In this document: positions 26,424 to 34,945 of the stretch, in pieces
How positions within the stretch are numbered: position 1 is the first letter of the stretch
Layout: each line of letters opens with the position of its first letter
Source of the DNA: Ardenticatena sp.
GTDB taxonomy: Bacteria; Chloroflexota; Anaerolineae; Ardenticatenales; Ardenticatenaceae
Length of the DNA: 64,000 nucleotides
Direction of reading: 5' to 3'
Assembly: GCA_015487975.1 (NCBI GenBank)
Contig: WFOS01000037.1
Span: 1 to 64,000 of the forward strand
Notes under the pieces: model-generated
What the model saw: only the letters and a program-made list of their open reading frames with translations
The model's database searches: none
Told to the model about the DNA's origin: nothing
Made by a program: the position numbers and the translations under genes

Positions 26424-27790
26424 GGCACATGATGAGAACCTGTTATATTCGAGGAACATCTGACACAGAAATGGTACACGCAAAGGATGCGGCATATACA
26501 GCAATGTTACGTTCTTTCTTGGAAAGCGAGCGGTACGGAGTAGTGGCCAATGTTGGTGCGCGTCGGTCGCCCGTCGATCGACATCCTTGGCATGATGTGG
26601 CAGCCTTATTACCAAGAACGACGCCTCTTGGGCAGGCACCGGAACGGGTGCATGGTGGTAGCAATGTCCGATGGATGAGTGCCTTGGCTGCCGCAGTTGG
26701 TGAAGCCGTCGAACGCTATGCGTTAGCGATGTATCATCCTTCTTCATTTGAGCGTAAGTATGTTGGTGAGCTCCATTGGTCTCCTGATTTCTCATGGGAG
26801 TCTTTGGCCTGGTTTTTACCTGCACAATATGCACAAGAAACGTTTCCTTTTCAGACTCCTGATCCAAAAGTGGAGATCAGTGTCGTGAAAGGATATAATC
26901 CCATCGTGGAAATGTATGAATGGTTGCCTGCCAACCTTGTCTACCTTCCGTATGTTACTCCGATGAATGAGCCCCGTTTTTCTTTTCAAATATCAACAGG
27001 AACAAGTTGTGCGCATACCTGGTATGTTGCTGCTGTGCGTGCTATTCTGGAATTGATAGAGCGTGATGCACTCACGATCTGTTGGGAACGTCATGTTTCC
27101 TACCCTCCTATTGCTTCGGAAGATGTGGCGCTTGCGCTTCGATTCCTAGGTGGAACACCGCTTTCTGGTCTCGAAGTACGGGCATTCGATATTACAACTG
27201 ATCTCCAAATACCAGTTGTCCTCGTATGTATACGCTCGCATTCACGGGCTCCAACATTTTCTATTGGAAGTGCTGCTGCATTTTCTCGTTGGGATGCCTT
27301 ATCGAAGGCTCTGATCGAAGCAATGATGAGCTGGCGTTCAACTTCTCTGGTTTGGCAGCGTCGGCGATATATCTATCAAGATGTGATTCGAGAAATATAC
27401 ATGCGTCCATCTTTTTTTGCCCATGCACTCTATTATGCGTTTCCCGAAAGTGCTACTCATTTCGATTTTTTATGGTGCTCTTCACATGCGCCCCGTCATT
27501 GTGCGCCTGAGGAAACTCTACCCTTGCATGATGATGATGGTTTCTCTTATCTGGTTGATACATTTCGTCGAAATGGTCAGCATCTTGCTCTTGTAGATTG
27601 TACACCACCAGATGTTGCTTCGTGGGGACTTTTTGTCGTGCGAGCAGTTTCGGTTTCATTGGTCCGCCAATCGATTGGTCTATGGCGTCATTTGGGCAAT
27701 CAACGTATTGTCAAAGTGCCTGCTCGTTTGGGGTATGCCTCGTTGTGTTCGTCTGAAGAGTTGTTGAATGATTTTCACCCAGTGCCATAA
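26420..27790 (+). CDS. YcaO protein 2
   Basis: 456 residues from ATG 26420, which overlaps the previous stop codon (ATGA); ATG 26432 with GAGG six bases upstream is an alternative. YcaO ATP-site motifs are present: GEAVER (94-99), ELIERDAL with E214-R-D, and KALIEAM. The C-terminus ends DFHPVP. It is clearly paralogous to the other two YcaOs in the island but diverged. In clusters with more than one YcaO, different copies often take different residues (Cys versus Ser/Thr) or make different groups such as thioamide or amidine. No TfuA partner is seen, which argues against thioamide formation. Confidence 0.92.
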   Translation: MRHMMRTCYIRGTSDTEMVHAKDAAYTAMLRSFLESERYGVVANVGARRSPVDRHPWHDVAALLPRTTPLGQAPERVHGGSNVRWMSALAAAVGEAVERYALAMYHPSSFERKYVGELHWSPDFSWESLAWFLPAQYAQETFPFQTPDPKVEISVVKGYNPIVEMYEWLPANLVYLPYVTPMNEPRFSFQISTGTSCAHTWYVAAVRAILELIERDALTICWERHVSYPPIASEDVALALRFLGGTPLSGLEVRAFDITTDLQIPVVLVCIRSHSRAPTFSIGSAAAFSRWDALSKALIEAMMSWRSTSLVWQRRRYIYQDVIREIYMRPSFFAHALYYAFPESATHFDFLWCSSHAPRHCAPEETLPLHDDDGFSYLVDTFRRNGQHLALVDCTPPDVASWGLFVVRAVSVSLVRQSIGLWRHLGNQRIVKVPARLGYASLCSSEELLNDFHPVP

Positions 27791-27803
27791 AGGAGATGGC
27801 TGT

Positions 27804-29075
27804 ATGACGTCAACTGTAATGCCTGGTTTGGCAAGTTGGTGTACATATGTTGGATGGCATCGTGCATCGTCTACTTATCGAAATGATACGTGGATGGTTT
27901 CGGTTCTTGGACGTACGCCTACGGGTACACGTATTACTGGAAGCGCACATGCTCTCTCCTGGCAAGATGCTCTCCTATCTGCTTGGGGAGAATCTGCAGA
28001 ACGGTATTGTTTGCAGTTCCCTTGTACTGATCGGCTCTTCATGGGGACTGCATACTCGCTTCCATATGCGCCCTTGCAGATTTCCATGTTTCAGCCATTT
28101 GATGATTCTCAATGGAATCACCCAGAATTTATGTATGAGCGATTTGACCCATTGCGAGTTGATGAATGGACCAAGGCAATCTCACTGTATGACAAACATA
28201 GCGTATCTGTGCCCGCTTCACTTGTTTGGTTGTTAGCAGAACCATGTGTGCGCCTGACAGCAGGTGTCTCGACTGGAACGGCTGCACATCGTACATCCAA
28301 CGAAGCACTTCGCCGTGGAATTTATGAAGTTGTTGAACGTGATGCTTTTACGATTGTTTGGGAATCCCGGTCTATTACTCCCCTTGTCCATCCTTCTGAT
28401 GTGAGCCTTGCTGTTACTAACTTAGCTGCGTTACTTTCACGTAGTGGACGGCGCCTGTTGTTACGTGATATAACGACTGACATAGGGATTCCAGTTATTT
28501 TGGCGGTTATTGTCGATGACAAAATGCGGCGACCTGCCCTCGCACTTGGTGCCGCAGCGCGTTGGACATATCGGGAAGCTGCCGAGGCAGCTGCATTCGA
28601 AGCCTATCATACATGGGTCTGGATGTATGAGGAACATCACAATCATCCGCTTTCTTGGCAAGATGCCTTTGAAGCAGCGCAAAGACCACACTCGATGGCA
28701 GCGCATCCATTCCTCTATGGTTTTCCAGAGGCGATTCCTTTTGCCGAACATCTTTGGATAGAAGCATCGTTCCACACACCTTCGGATTTTGACCAAGAAT
28801 TCCCCCTGTCGGTAAAAACCGAAGTTTCTCGCCTGGTTGCTCACCTTACTGCTCGAGGGTTTGAACCATTTGCTGTTGATATAACATTATCAGACGTGGC
28901 TCAAATGGGGCTTACTGTATGGAAGGTGCTCATCCCTGGCCTTGTACCGCTTAGTATTGGCATCCACTGTCGGCCTTTGGGACATCCTCGTCTTCGAACT
29001 GTACCCCAGCGTATGAGCTGGCCGAGTAATGGTGTTCTTCCATATGGGGAATCGCCACCGCATCCTTTTCCATAA
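27804..29075 (+). CDS. YcaO protein 3
   Basis: 423 residues. Motifs: GESAER (62-67), STGTAAH followed by EVVERDAF (E178-R-D), and AAAFEAYHTW. The C-terminus ends SPPHPFP, the clearest PxP-type tail of the three. ATG 27804 has AAGGAGATG upstream; the frame is open from 27768 without a ribosome site and overlaps YcaO 2. It is the last of the modifying enzymes, followed by the FtsX-like permease after 176 bases. All three YcaOs keep their ATP-site residues, so none looks like a pseudoenzyme. Confidence 0.93.
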   Translation: MTSTVMPGLASWCTYVGWHRASSTYRNDTWMVSVLGRTPTGTRITGSAHALSWQDALLSAWGESAERYCLQFPCTDRLFMGTAYSLPYAPLQISMFQPFDDSQWNHPEFMYERFDPLRVDEWTKAISLYDKHSVSVPASLVWLLAEPCVRLTAGVSTGTAAHRTSNEALRRGIYEVVERDAFTIVWESRSITPLVHPSDVSLAVTNLAALLSRSGRRLLLRDITTDIGIPVILAVIVDDKMRRPALALGAAARWTYREAAEAAAFEAYHTWVWMYEEHHNHPLSWQDAFEAAQRPHSMAAHPFLYGFPEAIPFAEHLWIEASFHTPSDFDQEFPLSVKTEVSRLVAHLTARGFEPFAVDITLSDVAQMGLTVWKVLIPGLVPLSIGIHCRPLGHPRLRTVPQRMSWPSNGVLPYGESPPHPFP

Positions 29076-29251
29076 TTCCTCGGGTTTACTGGATACCAAC
29101 ATCGTCATGGAGCGTATGGTATCGCCAAGAGTGCTCGCAACAGGTGTATGCCTACCGGCTATGGGTTGGTTGTGTTGAACACGTGCGTAATTCTATGGTT
29201 CCTTGTGTCGTTTTCGATGGGAAATCATTGAATGACATCAGGAGGTGTAAA

Positions 29252-30424
29252 GTGGTTCCGATTGCCCGCCGTAATCTCGTACATGATCGGGCGCGACTTG
29301 TCTTGGTTGTACTGGGTGTGGCTGTGACTGTCACATTGATCCTTTACAACATTGGCATGTTGCTGTATGCCATGGATAGAGCAGCTATCTATATTGCGCA
29401 TGTCGAGGCTGATCTTTGGGTAACTCGCCCTGGTTCGGACAATATTACCAAGCGCTCATTCATTCCGTCTACAACGTTGGCAGAGGTCGCTCGCCATCCT
29501 CATGTCGAAGCAGTTTTTCCACTGATTGTCGCTGATGTATCGGGTATACCGCTTGGCGTGGATGGAGCATTGCTCGAAGAGAGATCTTTCCCTCTAACGC
29601 TCGTGGGATACGAGACGACAACTGGTGTCGGTGGCCCTTGGGCATTACAGGATGGAGGAGGCGTTCGGCATCCACGTGCGAATGAGATGATCCTCGATGA
29701 GAAGGTTGCCCAGGAAAATAAGATTCTCGTTGGAGATACTATTCGTGTAGGTGAATATGAGTTGCGTGTGATTGCTCTCTCTCGTGATACCAGCACACTT
29801 ACTGAAAAAATGGGATTCGTTCCATTGGAAACTGCGCAGCGTATTCTCATGACGAATGACATCAGCTATGTGTTGGCACGAGTCGAAACGAAACCTGTGG
29901 CGGTTCGCCACTATAATGCTTTTGCTGCACCAGAGTGGGAATGTTCGATATGTGATGAGCTTGCTGCTACAACCGAGTTGGATGTGCTCAGCCGAGACCA
30001 ATTCCTCGAAAATAGTGTCGGTGTTTGGATGCAGTGGATTGGGGTATGGATCGTGGCAATGGGTGTCGTGGTGTTGGCCGTGGCAGCAGTCGTGATTTTG
30101 TTGGCAACATACACGGCTACTGTGGAAAAATTACCCGAATTTGGGGTCCTCAAGGCCATTGGGGCAAGCAATCGCTTTGTGGCTCTCATCGTCCTAAAAC
30201 AGACACTTTGGGGAGCAACGATTGGTTTTGTGTTGGGTGTGCTTGGAACATTTGCCATCGCCCCAATCCTGTCACGACTTTTTGATATAGACATTTTGCT
30301 CAATGTGCCAGTTGTTCTTCTGACATATCTCGCTGTTATTGCCTTTTCTGCCCTGGCAGCTTTTGTGGCAATGCGCAAAGCTGTAACCGTCGATCCATTG
30401 ATGGTCTTTCACACACGTTATTAG
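29252..30424 (+). CDS. FtsX-like (DevC/MacB-type) ABC permease
   Basis: 390 residues: one N-terminal membrane helix (about 17-37), a large extracytoplasmic domain (about 45-255), and three C-terminal helices (about 285-380) with FGVLKAIGASNRFV, the FtsX-family coupling segment. GTG 29252 is chosen because AGGAGG lies six bases before it and RRNLVHDRARLVLV is the usual start of DevC-type proteins. A longer frame open from 29144 has no ribosome site. Its ATPase is not adjacent; the LolD-type ATPase at 13407 is the obvious partner. It may export or extract the product, or act in immunity. Confidence 0.88.
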   Translation: MVPIARRNLVHDRARLVLVVLGVAVTVTLILYNIGMLLYAMDRAAIYIAHVEADLWVTRPGSDNITKRSFIPSTTLAEVARHPHVEAVFPLIVADVSGIPLGVDGALLEERSFPLTLVGYETTTGVGGPWALQDGGGVRHPRANEMILDEKVAQENKILVGDTIRVGEYELRVIALSRDTSTLTEKMGFVPLETAQRILMTNDISYVLARVETKPVAVRHYNAFAAPEWECSICDELAATTELDVLSRDQFLENSVGVWMQWIGVWIVAMGVVVLAVAAVVILLATYTATVEKLPEFGVLKAIGASNRFVALIVLKQTLWGATIGFVLGVLGTFAIAPILSRLFDIDILLNVPVVLLTYLAVIAFSALAAFVAMRKAVTVDPLMVFHTRY

Positions 30425-30544
30425 CAATGTGTAATGGTTGAAACGAACGCGGCACCAGGAGGAGTGTGCACAGTCAGGGTTTGGGAAACACCGGCATTCG
30501 TATTCGATGAGCCATCGAACGCCTTTCGTGCAGATGAAACACAC

Positions 30545-30582
30545 AAAGGCCTGTCAGAATGAAGTCTCCTGACAGGCCTTTT
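30545..30582. terminator. Bidirectional terminator closing the RiPP island
   Basis: AAAGGCCTGTCAG and CTGACAGGCCTTTT form a 13-bp stem with an 11-base loop, with A- and T-runs on either side. It stops both the FtsX-like gene and the convergent glycosyltransferase gene. Confidence 0.9.
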
Positions 30583-30648
30583 GCTTGAAGAAACAAGATT
30601 TCCTTCCTTTTGACACATTGGCACGTTGTGAGATGTCGCCGAACCGGA

Positions 30649-31728
30649 TTACGATCTCCATTTGTGTGGCGCTGTTTCCGTTTCGGGGGTCTCTTCTTCG
30701 TTGGCGGCATTGCTATGGCGTGGCTGGCGATGCCATTCACTCACATCGGTAATGTGCGAGTGAGGTGGCATCATCGAGAGCATGGGGTGGTCGAGCCCCC
30801 AGGCTTGCGCGATGACATAGAGCGGGCGCCCTTTGCTTTCCTCGTAAATACGCCCGATGTACTCGCCTAAAATCCCCAATGAAATGAGTTGGATGCTTCC
30901 AAGGAAAAGTACGGCAATCAATGTGGTGGCTTGTCCCTCGAACGCATGCAACCCGGACAGGCGCATGGCAACAACCACGGCTATGAAAATGACACTCAAC
31001 AGTGCGATGGCAAAGCCAAAATAGGTGGCGAGTTGCAGGGGAAAATAACTGAAACTGGTGATACCATCCAGGGCGAAACGGAGCATTTTTCGGAAGGGGT
31101 ACTTGGTTTCTCCTGCATAACGTGCATGGCGACGGTAAGGAATGCCAATTTGACGAAAGCCGACCCAGGCCGCCATGCCACGCATGAAGCGGTGGCGTTC
31201 GCGCATGTGGCGCAACGTTTCGACGACTGTGCGGTCCATCAAGCGAAAGTCACCCGTATCGATGGGAATGTCCACGCTGGTGATAGCGTGCATCAGGCGG
31301 TAGAAAATCTTGGCAGTGAATTCTTTGAACCACGTTTCGCCTTCACGTTCAGTACGCACGGCGTATACCACTTCGTACCCCTCGCACCATTTGGCAAGCA
31401 AATCGGCAATCAGCTCGGGCGGGTCTTGCAGGTCGGCATCGATGATGACCACAGCTTGCCCACGGGCATAATCTAGCCCTGCCGTGATGGCTGCCTGGTG
31501 CCCAAAGTTGCGTGCGAAACTGAGCACCTTCCAGCGCGTGTCGCGACGATGAATCTCGTGCAGCAGAGCAAGCGAGTTGTCGCGGCTTCCGTCATTGACA
31601 CAGATGACTTCGAATGGCTCCCCAATCTGTTCCAGCACCTGCGTCAGGCGGCGGTAGAGTTCGGGAATGACAACCTCTTCATTGTAAATCGGAACAATCA
31701 CTGAAAGCAACGGCGCTTCTTCTTTCAT
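30649..31728 (-). CDS. Family 2 glycosyltransferase (DPM1/GtrB-like)
   Basis: 359 residues. The catalytic GT2 domain starts [19 protein letters not shown] and contains [12 protein letters not shown] (DxD-type motif) and TGDFRLMDR. Two C-terminal hydrophobic helices (about 235-300) anchor it in the membrane, as in polyprenyl-phosphate glycosyltransferases that load a sugar on undecaprenyl phosphate. The start at 31728 follows AAGGAGG; the frame is open to 31800 but lacks a ribosome site. It stands alone between the RiPP island and the cobalamin operon, reading away from the latter. Confidence 0.9.
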   Translation of the reverse strand: MKEEAPLLSVIVPIYNEEVVIPELYRRLTQVLEQIGEPFEVICVNDGSRDNSLALLHEIHRRDTRWKVLSFARNFGHQAAITAGLDYARGQAVVIIDADLQDPPELIADLLAKWCEGYEVVYAVRTEREGETWFKEFTAKIFYRLMHAITSVDIPIDTGDFRLMDRTVVETLRHMRERHRFMRGMAAWVGFRQIGIPYRRHARYAGETKYPFRKMLRFALDGITSFSYFPLQLATYFGFAIALLSVIFIAVVVAMRLSGLHAFEGQATTLIAVLFLGSIQLISLGILGEYIGRIYEESKGRPLYVIAQAWGLDHPMLSMMPPHSHITDVSEWHRQPRHSNAANEEETPETETAPHKWRS

Positions 31729-31833
31729 GCTTGTTTCCTCCTTCACGCGTCCGCCTTTCTGAACGTACGCGGATTGGCTCGCGAATGGGTCGGCGCACAT
31801 TGTACCTGCACCTGCAATCTCTGGGCAAACGTT

Positions 31834-31861
31834 TTGACAGCATCGGAGCTACCGATATACT
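31834..31861 (+). promoter_or_regulatory. Strong sigma-70 promoter for the cobalamin operon
   Basis: TTGACA (31834-31839), 16 bases, TATACT (31856-31861). It is placed just upstream of the riboswitch, so transcription would begin near 31868, right before the aptamer. Confidence 0.75.
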
Positions 31862-31874
31862 CACCACGCGCTGA

Positions 31875-31985
31875 CAATGGAATAGTCGTGGCACAGCCGT
31901 CGTTCGGGGAAGTCCGGTGAAAGTCCGGCGCTGTCCCGCAACTGTGATTCGGCTTCGGCCGATAAGCCAGATCGCCGACGACGTG
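31875..31985 (+). ncRNA. Cobalamin riboswitch aptamer
   Basis: Core motifs of the cobalamin aptamer occur in order: GGGAAGTCCGGTGAAAGTCC near 31907-31926, GCTGTCCCGCAACTGTGA near 31930-31947, and the B12 box AGCCAGATCGCC near 31965-31976. Exact ends are approximate. It lies in the leader of an operon for corrinoid capture, import and salvage, which confirms the ligand class. High adenosylcobalamin should shut off the operon. Confidence 0.92.
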
Positions 31986-32038
31986 CTGCGCTCCCGCCCC
32001 CTTCGCGGAAAGGGAAAGGAGCCTTGCGCCAGCAAGCA

Positions 32039-32080
32039 CCTTCTCCAGCGACATTCGGGGGAAGGTTTTTTGTTGTTTTC
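32039..32080 (+). terminator. Riboswitch expression-platform terminator
   Basis: CCTTCTCC (32039-32046) pairs with GGGGAAGG (32058-32065, one G-T pair), followed by TTTTTTGTTGTTTTC. It lies between the aptamer and the first start codon, the usual place for a ligand-controlled terminator. Confidence 0.75.
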
Positions 32081-32107
32081 AACATGGGGACGAACAGGAG
32101 GGATGCA

Positions 32108-33142
32108 ATGCGTGGAATCAAGTCGGTTCTTGTGGTGGTCTTGCTCACATTGACGCTGGCAGTGCCCGCCTTTGCCGCGGCTGACTTGCCAGCCGCTGTC
32201 GCATGGTTGCGCGGGCAGGTGCAGGCCGATGGCGGTGTGAGTGATGGTTTCAGCGAAGGCAGCAGCGTTGGAGCAACGGTGGATGTGGTGTTGGCCGCTG
32301 CTTCGGTGGGCGAGGATGTCAGCACCTGGGCAACGCCTTCGCCGCTTGATTTTCTGGCCACACAAGCCAGTACCGCCTCGGGGGCGGGCACGCTGGCAAA
32401 GTTGACGCTCGCCGCAGTGGCAACGGGGCAAGCCCCCACTTCTTTTGGCGGGGTGGACCTTGTGGCGGCAATCAATGCTGCGTACGATGGCAATACAGGG
32501 CGCTTCCAGGGGCTGGTAACCGACCATGCGTTTGCCATGCTGGCGTTGAAGAACGCGGGGGCCCCCATTCCCGAAGGGGCTGCGCAGGCGTTGATCGACC
32601 TGCAAGCCGATGATGGTGGTTGGTCGTTCGACGGTGCAAGCCAGTCCGATACGAACACCACGGCGCTGGCGATTCAAGCATTGGTGGCGGCAAACGCAGG
32701 TGACGATGCGGTTGCCAAGGCCCTTGACTTCTTGAAGAGCCAGCAGAATGACGATGGTGGCTTCCCGTACCAGAAACCCAGCGACTTTGGTACGGATACC
32801 GACGCGAATAGCACCGCCTGGGTGATTCAGGCGTTGATGGCGGCGGGCGAAGACCTTGCCGACTGGAACAACCCGCAAGAGGCACTGGCTGCCTTGCAAA
32901 CCGAAAGTGGCGCATTCCAATGGCAAGCGGCTGTGCCTGGTGAAAACCTGCTGGCAACGGCGCAAGCCGTTCCCGCGCTGGCAGGCTATTCCTACGTGCA
33001 GGTGCCTGTGGTGGAAGCAGCACGCCCACCCGTTGTCCCCACTCTCCTGGCCGAAACGGGTGCGCCCGACACCACCTGGCTCTGGCTGGTGGTGGCAGGC
33101 CTGGCGGCATTGGGGAGCGGCTTGGTGCTGAAACGTGCCTGA
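32108..33142 (+). CDS. Exported transcobalamin alpha-domain-like protein (squalene cyclase-type repeats)
   Basis: 344 residues. A signal peptide (about 1-24, ending AFAAA) is followed by an alpha/alpha-barrel repeat domain (about 27-290) of the prenyltransferase/squalene-cyclase type with two DDGG motifs (LQADDGGWSFDG, QQNDDGGFPYQ). The C-terminus has LAETG (314-318), a hydrophobic helix and KRA, a cell-surface anchor of the LAxTG kind. ATG 32108 follows AGGAGG; an ATG at 32084 is less likely. The same fold forms the N-terminal domain of intrinsic factor and transcobalamin. Being the first gene under a cobalamin riboswitch strongly suggests a surface corrinoid-binding protein, not an enzyme. 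Confidence 0.8.
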   Translation: MRGIKSVLVVVLLTLTLAVPAFAAADLPAAVAWLRGQVQADGGVSDGFSEGSSVGATVDVVLAAASVGEDVSTWATPSPLDFLATQASTASGAGTLAKLTLAAVATGQAPTSFGGVDLVAAINAAYDGNTGRFQGLVTDHAFAMLALKNAGAPIPEGAAQALIDLQADDGGWSFDGASQSDTNTTALAIQALVAANAGDDAVAKALDFLKSQQNDDGGFPYQKPSDFGTDTDANSTAWVIQALMAAGEDLADWNNPQEALAALQTESGAFQWQAAVPGENLLATAQAVPALAGYSYVQVPVVEAARPPVVPTLLAETGAPDTTWLWLVVAGLAALGSGLVLKRA

Positions 33143-33203
33143 GCAGCGCACAACAGGGCGCGCGCCCAATGGGGTGTGCGCCCTTGCTTCTGGGGGACGT
33201 GGT

Positions 33204-33926
33204 ATGCGTCGAATAGTGGTGTTGGTGAGTGCAATACTGGCGCTGCTGTCGTGGGGGACGTTGGCTGTGATGGCTGATGGCCCCAATTACGCGGGTGTGG
33301 TGGTGCAATATGGCGATGGACGTGTGGAAACCGCCTGCGTCGGTTTCGATGAAGACACCATCAGCGGGGCGGAATTGCTGGCGCGGAGTGGGCTCGACGT
33401 CATCATGGATATGAGCGGTGGCGCAAAAGTTTGCGCTATTGGCGGCGAAGGGTGCCAGTATCCCACTGAATCATGTTTTTGCCAGTGTGAAGGGAATGGC
33501 CCGTGTGTCTATTGGTCGTATTGGCATCTCGACCCCGAAAATGGCACATGGCAGTATAGCAACCTTGGGGCTGGTGCGTATCAGGTCTCCCATGGCGATG
33601 TGGACGGTTGGCGTTGGGGAGCAGGAACCCCAGGCAATGCGCAGGAACCACCTGCGTTGACCTTTGCCGATGTCTGCGCCGAGGTGTTGCCTACCCCCAC
33701 GGCAACGCCTGGCATGCGTATCATCCCAAGCGTGACCCCTGAACCAATGTCTCCGCGTGCGCCCGTGGTACGCGAAACCCCCACACCCGCATTGCCGCCC
33801 ACGCCACCCCCCACAACCACGCCTGCTGAACCCCTTGCCGATACCTCGTCGCCATGGCGCTTGCTTGCATTTGGACTGTTCGTGGCGATGCTGGTGGGAG
33901 GCATCATCGCCTCGCGGCGGAGATGA
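33204..33926 (+). CDS. Exported DUF4430-like protein (transcobalamin beta-domain-like)
   Basis: 240 residues: signal peptide (1-24), then a DUF4430-like domain (about 30-165) with YAGVVVQYGDGRVETACVGF, a Cys-rich loop (CQYPTESCFCQCEGNGPC), YWSYWHLDPENG and GDVDGWRWG. A Pro/Thr-rich stalk (about 165-208) leads to PLADTSS, a hydrophobic helix and RRR, so it is membrane-anchored. DUF4430 is related to the C-terminal beta domain of transcobalamin and intrinsic factor. The gene follows the alpha-domain-like gene by 61 bases. The seven or so clustered cysteines are not part of the usual domain and might form disulfides. Confidence 0.78.
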   Translation: MRRIVVLVSAILALLSWGTLAVMADGPNYAGVVVQYGDGRVETACVGFDEDTISGAELLARSGLDVIMDMSGGAKVCAIGGEGCQYPTESCFCQCEGNGPCVYWSYWHLDPENGTWQYSNLGAGAYQVSHGDVDGWRWGAGTPGNAQEPPALTFADVCAEVLPTPTATPGMRIIPSVTPEPMSPRAPVVRETPTPALPPTPPPTTTPAEPLADTSSPWRLLAFGLFVAMLVGGIIASRRR

Positions 33927-33928
33927 CC

Positions 33929-34945
33929 ATGCCCTTTCATCCCTATGCCTGGCTTGCGTGGTGCGCGGCTGCGGTTAGTGCCACTCTGCTGACGCGCAAC
34001 CCGTTCTACCTGACATTGGCATTGCTGGCTGTGTTGTGGGTGCGAAGTGTGCTGGTGCCCAACCCAGAAGGGATTGCCGCGTGGCTCTTGCGTTGGGGCT
34101 GGCTGTTCATCATGTTTGCGGCGCTCTTCAACGGATTGACCATTCACTACGGCGAGCATGTACTCTTGCGATTGCCCGCATCGTGGCCTTTGATTGGGGG
34201 GGCGATCACAGCCGAAGCGATTCTCTTTGGCGCGCTGACGGGTGTGTCGCTGATGACGTTGCTGCTCATCTTCACCACGTTCAACGATGTCAGCGATTAC
34301 GCCGAACTCTTGCGGTTGACGCCTGGCTTTTTGTTCCACGCCGGGCTTGTCGTGAGCATCGCACTTTCGTTCGTACCGCAAACGGTGCGTGCCTACCGCG
34401 ACGTGCGCGAAGCCCAAATGATTCGCGGGCATCGTATGCGTTCGTGGCGCGATGTGCTCCCGCTGCTCTTACCCCTGCTCATCGACGGGTTGGAACGCGC
34501 CATCCAGTTGGCGGAAGCTCTGGAAAGCCGCGGCTTTGGTGGTCGTGCATTGCAAGGTGGCTTGCGAGCACGTCTGGCCTTGTTGGCTGGGTTGATGTTG
34601 CTCTTGCTGGGCTTGGGGCTGCACCGCCTGTTGGCGCACCCTGTGGTGGGGCTGGGGATGAGCGCGGCAGGCTTGCTCTTGCTGTTGTGGGGCTTCTTCC
34701 GACTGAACCGTGCCGCGCGGCGCACACGTTTCCATCGACGCCCCTGGCACGACGAGGATAAAACCCTCCTGCTCATCTCGTTGGGTGTGCTGGCCGTCGT
34801 TTGGTCGGTGGCGCTGTTCGACCCTGCGGCGCTCGCGTTCTATCCCTACCCACGTTTGAGCATGCCCCCCTTCGAGACATGGTTGGGTGTGGCCTACATG
34901 GGCGTGGCTGCCCCTGCGTTCTGGAAACGGAGCGAATCTGCATGA
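33929..34945 (+). CDS. ECF transporter transmembrane T component (EcfT/CbiQ family)
   Basis: 338 residues with several hydrophobic helices. The cytosolic coupling region includes RDVREAQMIRGHRM and ALESRGFGG, the two Ala-Arg-Gly-type coupling motifs that contact the ATPases. ATG 33929 follows GGAG by six bases; ATG 33923 overlapping the previous stop is an alternative. It ends overlapping the ATPase gene by four bases. The C-terminal about 70 residues after LNRAARRTRFHRRPW form extra helices beyond the usual T component. Confidence 0.9.
   Translation: MPFHPYAWLAWCAAAVSATLLTRNPFYLTLALLAVLWVRSVLVPNPEGIAAWLLRWGWLFIMFAALFNGLTIHYGEHVLLRLPASWPLIGGAITAEAILFGALTGVSLMTLLLIFTTFNDVSDYAELLRLTPGFLFHAGLVVSIALSFVPQTVRAYRDVREAQMIRGHRMRSWRDVLPLLLPLLIDGLERAIQLAEALESRGFGGRALQGGLRARLALLAGLMLLLLGLGLHRLLAHPVVGLGMSAAGLLLLLWGFFRLNRAARRTRFHRRPWHDEDKTLLLISLGVLAVVWSVALFDPAALAFYPYPRLSMPPFETWLGVAYMGVAAPAFWKRSESA

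Noticed and set aside
29108-29179. A 23-residue frame between YcaO 3 and the permease gene
   Set aside because: No ribosome site and no resemblance to the precursors.
30434-30562. A 42-residue frame after the FtsX-like gene as a third precursor
   Set aside because: Not Cys/Ser/Thr-rich, no ribosome site at the ATG, and its end runs into the terminator.
31679-33286. Long minus-strand frame over the cobalamin-binding gene
   Set aside because: Antisense shadow in GC-rich coding DNA; riboswitch, promoter and signal peptide support the plus-strand gene.
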